From IMG/VR virus record IMGVR_UViG_3300048838_000675, positions 1-43,302 of that record: a stretch of DNA of 43,302 nucleotides; one strand, given 5' to 3'. This stretch comes from a virus. Made by a program: the position numbers and the translations under genes. The notes under the pieces are model-generated. The model had not been told where the DNA came from and did no database searches. It worked only from the letters and a program-made list of their open reading frames with translations. Below are positions 38,973 to 43,302 of this stretch, in pieces (position 1 is the stretch's first letter; each line of letters starts with the position of its first letter).

Positions 38973-39581
38973 TTATCCAACCTGAATAACAATAGTTTTC
39001 TGAAATTCTTTTTTTACAACCGGCATATCTAAAATCATAACCACGCGCGCGTCAAGGCCGGATAGCCATTCCGGTATTTTTTCAATCAGCTCGTCAACCG
39101 TGATTGAAACCGGATCTGTTTTATTTACTGACTTTGATATCTCGCCCGTGTGCTCTTGCCGTTTATCGTATTCAAGCATTATCAGACCGCCCGCCTTGAC
39201 CTGTCCCGCCCATACGCGCAGGGTTTCAACCGGATTAAAAGCATGGTCAAAACTATTGGAATATATAAAATCAAATTTACCTATCCATTCGATATTAACT
39301 TTGTTAAAATCCCATTTGACGGTATTGTCTGAAATTACTCCGCCGATTTCAGAGCCGATGACTTCCATGCCCCCTAAATGCTTCATAAACCATTGCTGCT
39401 CAATTCCCTGTCGTACTCCGTGACATAGACCTCTCATCGCGTTCGGAATAGTTGCGTTTATAAAATCAGATAAATATTCTATATTTTTTTCAACCGCCCA
39501 GAGATTCCATCTCTTGCGGTTAAATGCCGCCGTCTGACATTCGACATACTCATTATAATTTTTGTATTTATAGACTTTCAT
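38973..39581 (-). CDS. Methyltransferase-like protein
   Basis: A 202-residue protein with a Rossmann-like core: GLCHGVRQGIEQQWFMKH (51-68) in the place of motif I, GMEVIGSEIG (71-80), FDFIYSNSFDHAFNPVET (103-120) as the post-II motif, and GGLIMLEYD. The usual GxGxG is replaced by CHGVRQG, so the SAM loop is atypical. It probably acts with the adjacent methyltransferase and glycosyltransferase. Confidence 0.65.
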   Translation of the reverse strand: MKVYKYKNYNEYVECQTAAFNRKRWNLWAVEKNIEYLSDFINATIPNAMRGLCHGVRQGIEQQWFMKHLGGMEVIGSEIGGVISDNTVKWDFNKVNIEWIGKFDFIYSNSFDHAFNPVETLRVWAGQVKAGGLIMLEYDKRQEHTGEISKSVNKTDPVSITVDELIEKIPEWLSGLDARVVMILDMPVVKKEFQKTIVIQVG

Positions 39582-40307
39582 TTATTCAATATCCCCCTTT
39601 TCGATTAGTTCTAAAAATTCTATGTTTTCAATAGCGTTAAAATCATTTTTTTTGTCAATGGTTATATCTTCCGGCCTCAAATGCTCGCGCGAAAATTCCC
39701 ACGCGGCAAATATAACTTTAAAGTCATCGTCAAATGCCGCGTTAACTTTCCATAGTTTAGCTATCTTTTTTTTCTCAATCATTTTTTCAAGTTTCCACGC
39801 CTGACAGCAGGCCTTTCTCCATAGGTCGGTAAAATATTGCTCATAGTCATGCTGTCCAAAAATATGGATACCGCCGTCCCATGTTTTAAATCCGTGTTCG
39901 GCCATTCGCTCGCGGATATAGCTTTCGGGTTTTAATTTTGAAAAACTGTCATCGACATATTGCAATGCCATTTTTAATAAATCTGTCCGATAGATATGAA
40001 CGCCCGCGCGGCGTGAACACATGAAAGTTTTATCCGCTGTTTTACCATCGAGACAAAAAACATTCCGCTCCATGCCTTCGAGTTCGCGCACCGCCCGCCC
40101 GATAGTGTCTTTATATAATAAAACATCCGCGTCAATTACTGCGGTAAATTCCGCGCCGATCTCAATCGCTTTTATGTATGTCTGCCGTATAGATTCCGCG
40201 AACGGTTCAGCGCGTATAACGTGGACATCGCCCTGCTGTTCGGCAAGTTCAATACATTTTTTTTCTGTTCGCTCACCGGCGGCGCGGATTATTATTTGTT
40301 GTTTCAT
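39582..40307 (-). CDS. GT-A fold glycosyltransferase-like protein
   Basis: A 241-residue protein with QQIIIRAAGERTEKKCIELA as first strand and helix and TAVIDADVLLYKDT (55-68), a DxD motif at 59-61, typical of nucleotide-sugar transferases. MCSRRAGVHIYRTDLL and DGGIHIFGQHDYE follow. It starts right after the 55-residue gene. No donor or acceptor can be named. Confidence 0.65.
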   Translation of the reverse strand: MKQQIIIRAAGERTEKKCIELAEQQGDVHVIRAEPFAESIRQTYIKAIEIGAEFTAVIDADVLLYKDTIGRAVRELEGMERNVFCLDGKTADKTFMCSRRAGVHIYRTDLLKMALQYVDDSFSKLKPESYIRERMAEHGFKTWDGGIHIFGQHDYEQYFTDLWRKACCQAWKLEKMIEKKKIAKLWKVNAAFDDDFKVIFAAWEFSREHLRPEDITIDKKNDFNAIENIEFLELIEKGDIE

Positions 40308-40308
40308 A

Positions 40309-40476
40309 TTATTTTAATCCCTGCTTTAACCATAAATTAAAAATACATAATCTAAAAGTTATCGGATGATTTTCAATCATAAAGACTGTCAGGTTTCCCA
40401 GACAAAAACAAATATAAAATTTTCTTAAATTAAAAATTTTAGTTCTGATATAAATATTTTTTTTTGCAAAATACAT
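40309..40476 (-). CDS. Small basic protein after terminase
   Basis: A 55-residue frame with a perfect AGGAGG, overlapping the terminase stop, six bases before the ATG. It is Lys/Phe/Leu-rich, ending NHPITFRLCIFNLWLKQGLK. It may be an unrecognised small product of the accessory block. Function unknown. Confidence 0.55.
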   Translation of the reverse strand: MYFAKKNIYIRTKIFNLRKFYICFCLGNLTVFMIENHPITFRLCIFNLWLKQGLK

Positions 40477-40478
40477 TT

Positions 40479-42371
40479 TTACCTCCTGAAAATCTTATCT
40501 TCATAACTCGCCCATAGCTCCGGCGTCCATAGCGTCAAGTTCAATCGCTCCGCCGCTGCTCTATTTAATATATATGTATCAAGTGGCTCGTTTCTGTCAA
40601 ATACTTTTCTGTATCCCCATTTACCCGGCTCGATCTCCGCGAATACCTCTGACACAAAACCTTTAAAATATTCCTCGCCTGCGTCTTTTGGAAAATGTAT
40701 CTCACCCGATGACCCGCGCGGTAAATCGACCTTTACGAACGTCTCATCTTTAAGCTCATTGACCGCCACGTCGTATCGTCTCTTCAACGGAGACTGACGC
40801 TTGACTCGTTCCTCTTTCAGTATCATATCTTTCAGCTTTGCGTTACCTCGGCAAGCAATCACCCGCGCCGCGTTACGCGCAACGACCTCATAGACAATAT
40901 GCTCCGTTGTTGTATTAGTTCCCGCGTCTCTATCTTCGTCAGGATTGTACCCCGTGTCAATAGCTGTAAGTGTAATTGGTATCTCTATATTTTTCAGCGG
41001 ATATTTTTTAGTCTGAATAAAAGTTTGAAAGTCAGTCCATACCCGCGCCGTGCGCTGTCCGGTCTCGCCGTAAAAATATTGATAGTCAATAACCCATGAC
41101 TCCATGTCAACGCCCCACGCAACAACCTGCAGTTCAATTCTATTTTTCTGTACGTCCGCGCCCGCCGTTAATAGCAATCCACCCGCAGGGATAACGCCCT
41201 TGATATAATCCTCGGCGCGTGCGCGTAATTCCTCCCATGATTTTTTTTCTGCCCGTGACTCCCACGGCTCGCCGAGAATGTTAATTATAAACGCTTTTAA
41301 CTTTGTTATGTTCTGCCCGTAACCGGTTTCAGTCCAGTCCTGACAAACGCGCGTCCATGTGTAAAACATAATAGGGCTCATTAAGTTTGATATATGATAA
41401 CTTCTATACGCAGGATTAACCGGCCGCGCCGTCGGTATCCACTGCCCGCCCGCAAGTAAATCTTGTTTTTGATATTCCTGTATCTGCCCTTTGCATTTTT
41501 CGCAGATATAATGTACTGACTCCGGGATCACCTGATCGACTTTCTCTATCCGTTCCGATTGAAAAGTCAGTCCATAGTCCCGCCCCTCAGTCATCATCCG
41601 CAGTACTTGTAATTCACCGCACAACGGGCAGCGGCAATTATAATATCGTTGGTCTCCCTCTAAAAAATTTCTGTATATACGGCCTTGAGTATTTGTCGGA
41701 GTGCTGATTTTAAATATTTTCAAATTCCGCGCCGTGACACCACGCACGGCAAATAGCGCCTCCGGGTCTCCCTGTCCTTTCAGTTCGTATCCGGCCTCGT
41801 CTAATTCATCCATCAAAATGAGGTCCCAGCTAAATGACTTCGCGTCTGCTATACTATTCCATGATGTCATCATCATTCTGTACCCGCCGGAAAACTCTTT
41901 CCAGAAAGTATTATCGCCCGTCTTTTTTTTCATCCGCGAGCTGATCGGCTTCACGCTGTCGGCAAGCCCGCTATGATCGATCAAGACATCTATCGCCGCG
42001 CTTGACCTTTGCTTTGCCATACTCAACGATGAAATAATATATAATATATTATGCAGTCTGTTTTTTATCGCCCATCCGATGACATGCTCGATAGTTGTTG
42101 TCGCGAGGCTCTGCGTTGATTTCATGACAGTTATTTGTTTTATGCCGCTGTCAGGATGAGCGCAGTCACAAATATCTACCATGTGCGGCGCGATAGCGTG
42201 GTCAATTTTGCCCGGGCGCGCGGTAACTCCCTGTGGTAAATATCTATTTTCTGCCGCCCACTCTGACGGTAGTTCGAGGTATGAAATTATTTTCCATTTT
42301 TCAATAGTTTTTAAAATTTCTTGCCGGGCGTGTTCGTCTATGTCGATTATGAGGTTAGGTTTTTTTGTCAT
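40479..42371 (-). CDS. Terminase large subunit, lambda gpA family
   Basis: A 630-residue packaging ATPase/nuclease of normal gpA length. The ATPase half has an atypical Walker-type loop at MKSTQSLATTTIEHVIGWAI and Walker B LILMDELDEAG; a CPLCGE...CEKC zinc pair lies in the middle. The nuclease half begins LLTAGADVQKNRIELQVVAWG and includes AIDTGYNPDED. It would cut cos and power DNA translocation through the portal. It overlaps the gene before it by 4 bp. Confidence 0.92.
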   Translation of the reverse strand: MTKKPNLIIDIDEHARQEILKTIEKWKIISYLELPSEWAAENRYLPQGVTARPGKIDHAIAPHMVDICDCAHPDSGIKQITVMKSTQSLATTTIEHVIGWAIKNRLHNILYIISSLSMAKQRSSAAIDVLIDHSGLADSVKPISSRMKKKTGDNTFWKEFSGGYRMMMTSWNSIADAKSFSWDLILMDELDEAGYELKGQGDPEALFAVRGVTARNLKIFKISTPTNTQGRIYRNFLEGDQRYYNCRCPLCGELQVLRMMTEGRDYGLTFQSERIEKVDQVIPESVHYICEKCKGQIQEYQKQDLLAGGQWIPTARPVNPAYRSYHISNLMSPIMFYTWTRVCQDWTETGYGQNITKLKAFIINILGEPWESRAEKKSWEELRARAEDYIKGVIPAGGLLLTAGADVQKNRIELQVVAWGVDMESWVIDYQYFYGETGQRTARVWTDFQTFIQTKKYPLKNIEIPITLTAIDTGYNPDEDRDAGTNTTTEHIVYEVVARNAARVIACRGNAKLKDMILKEERVKRQSPLKRRYDVAVNELKDETFVKVDLPRGSSGEIHFPKDAGEEYFKGFVSEVFAEIEPGKWGYRKVFDRNEPLDTYILNRAAAERLNLTLWTPELWASYEDKIFRR

Positions 42372-42553
42372 CGGTTTTTAACAGCCTTTAAAGTTGCTGC
42401 CGCTTTTCCCTTATTTAAAATATAACTCATTTCTAAAAAATAATTATAATCATGTTTAAAAAAATATTTTAACTTTAAAAATATATGCCTCGATCTCTGT
42501 TCTTCATTCATCCTTGACGGCTCATCTATTCCCGCAAATATCCTATTGCTCAT
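42368..42553 (-). CDS. Small protein between terminase subunits
   Basis: A 61-residue basic protein (MSNRIFAGIDEPSRMNEEQRSRHIFLKLKYFFKHDYNYF) overlapping both terminase genes by 4 bp. No homology is recognised. The tight overlaps support a real, coexpressed gene, perhaps a packaging accessory. Confidence 0.55.
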   Translation of the reverse strand: MSNRIFAGIDEPSRMNEEQRSRHIFLKLKYFFKHDYNYFLEMSYILNKGKAAATLKAVKNR

Positions 42554-43185
42554 TTTTTTATTTTAAACCCCTCTTCAATCATACTCTTCTTCAACTGCGC
42601 CACAGCGTCCGCGTTAATCGTCTCTTGCTCCCGCAGTAATAACTTGACCGCCTCTTTACTTTTGCCCGCCCGATATAATGCCTCAAGCTCCGGGCTAATT
42701 TCTTCATAGCGACGGTATCCCCTCTGAATCATCGACTCTGCAAATGAAAAAAAATGTTTCACCAGTCCGATCGGCGCGAGTTCTTTTTTTATCTCTGCTG
42801 TCTTTATTTCCTCCTGTATCGCCCGTTCTTGTTTTATTTTACTTGTTGCAATAACGCCGTATATCCCCGCGAGTCTGACTTGCTCGTCAAGGTCTATATC
42901 CGACGCGGTACGCGGTACGGGCTCGCTGCTCTTCGCGCTTGACGGCCGTACTGCGCCTTTGCTTTTTTTTATCCGCTGACTTTCTGACTTAATTTTATTC
43001 ACCGATGCGTTAAGTCCTTTCTGACTTTCTTTAATTTTCCAATCAGGGTGATCGGTATCAATACGCACGCGCCCGCTCTCATCCTCAACAAAAAACGCCG
43101 GACGCGGGTTTGCGTTTTCGAGGTTCTGCATGTATTGTTTTGTAACTCCGATCTGTCGACCGGCTTCCGATTTTGTTATCAGCAT
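42550..43185 (-). CDS. Terminase small subunit (Nu1-like)
   Basis: A 211-residue protein. The N-terminal MLITKSEAGRQIGVTKQYMQNL is a winged helix-turn-helix of the Nu1 type for cos recognition; the middle is low-complexity and basic; the C-terminal helices contact the large subunit. It is the first late gene, next to the right genome end. Confidence 0.75.
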   Translation of the reverse strand: MLITKSEAGRQIGVTKQYMQNLENANPRPAFFVEDESGRVRIDTDHPDWKIKESQKGLNASVNKIKSESQRIKKSKGAVRPSSAKSSEPVPRTASDIDLDEQVRLAGIYGVIATSKIKQERAIQEEIKTAEIKKELAPIGLVKHFFSFAESMIQRGYRRYEEISPELEALYRAGKSKEAVKLLLREQETINADAVAQLKKSMIEEGFKIKK

Positions 43186-43291
43186 AAATTATTCATCTCT
43201 TTTTTCCTGTCTAATTTTTATAACAAAAAAAATATATTTCTTGAAAAAAGTCAACAAAAATAAAAAAAACTTGTAGGAATTAACAATCCCG
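43186..43291 (-). promoter_or_regulatory. Leader of the terminase operon
   Basis: About 106 bp of A/T-rich DNA upstream of the small terminase. On the minus strand it has a TTGACT element (within 43243-43252) but no clear -10 at 17 bases; TTATAA lies farther downstream. A late promoter probably lies here, but I cannot fix its boxes. Confidence 0.35.
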
Positions 43292-43302
43292 GTTCAGTCA
43301 CC
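43292..43302. repeat. Right copy of 11-bp terminal direct repeat
   Basis: Identical to the first 11 bases of the window. It lies about 105 bp upstream of the small terminase gene, where a cos site is expected. Confidence 0.5.

Noticed and set aside
1-43302. Prophage with att sites at its ends
   Set aside because: No integrase, excisionase or repressor is visible, and the terminal repeat sits by the terminase genes where cos is expected.
1-43302. Stop-codon reassignment because a phage tRNA is present
   Set aside because: All three stop codons end genes at sensible overlaps and the anticodon does not read a stop.
1-43302. CRISPR array or diversity-generating retroelement
   Set aside because: No regularly spaced repeats of suitable length, no reverse transcriptase and no paired variable repeats near the fibre genes.

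Overview
The window looks like a complete, or nearly complete, genome of a lambda-type siphovirus (long non-contractile tail) of about 43.3 kb. The first 11 bases recur as the last 11, directly upstream of the terminase genes, as expected for a linear cos-type genome or a circularised contig. I found no integrase, excisionase, CI-like repressor or transposase, so nothing supports lysogeny. Strong AGGAGG-type ribosome binding sites, several lipoprotein signal peptides and a TM-protein/lipoprotein pair suggest a diderm host. A ferredoxin and the remains of a glycyl-radical (anaerobic ribonucleotide reductase-like) mini-gene hint at an anaerobic host. I cannot name the host; a spirochaete or another anaerobic, low-to-medium GC diderm would fit.

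Layout. (1) Positions 1-483: AT-rich, gene-free control region with inverted and direct repeats and a promoter. (2) 484-17410, plus strand: early and DNA-metabolism genes. These are an AEP primase/SF3 helicase, a Dam-type adenine methyltransferase overlapping a PD-(D/E)XK nuclease, a MazG-like pyrophosphohydrolase, an SSB-like protein, a VRR-NUC nuclease with an SF2 helicase, and a YqaJ exonuclease with a RecT-like annealing protein. They are interspersed with many tiny, translationally coupled, often zinc-ribbon-like genes. An RNA-rich stretch (7874-8210) carries an odd class II tRNA, and 8743-9063 has an attC-like imperfect hairpin and a gene framed by 20-bp inverted repeats. The arm ends in a secreted lipoprotein and a bidirectional terminator (17537-17569). 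(3) 43185-17577, minus strand: late genes, read from the right end. They run small terminase, large terminase, then about 8 kb of accessory genes, then gpW-like protein, portal, protease/scaffold, decoration protein, major capsid protein, connectors, tail tube, frameshifted tail chaperones, tape measure, tail tip and fibres.

The 8 kb accessory block between terminase and gpW (40476-32583) is the least ordinary part. It holds three glycosyltransferase-like proteins, two SAM-methyltransferase-like proteins, a phosphoribosyltransferase-HAD fusion, two virion-like proteins of unknown role, a lysis cassette (M15 peptidase, TM proteins, lipoprotein), a two-cluster ferredoxin, and an HNH homing endonuclease that appears to have split a glycyl-radical mini-gene. 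A terminator (32507-32532), a promoter and a perfect 20-bp palindrome separate this block from the head and tail operon, so the structural genes appear to have their own regulated promoter.

How the parts work together: the primase-helicase, SSB-like protein, SF2 helicase and nucleases replicate and process DNA; YqaJ plus RecT would give Red-like recombination; the terminase packages DNA into a gpE-type capsid; the glycosyltransferase and methyltransferase block probably modifies a virion or host surface glycan. The last point is inference from gene context.
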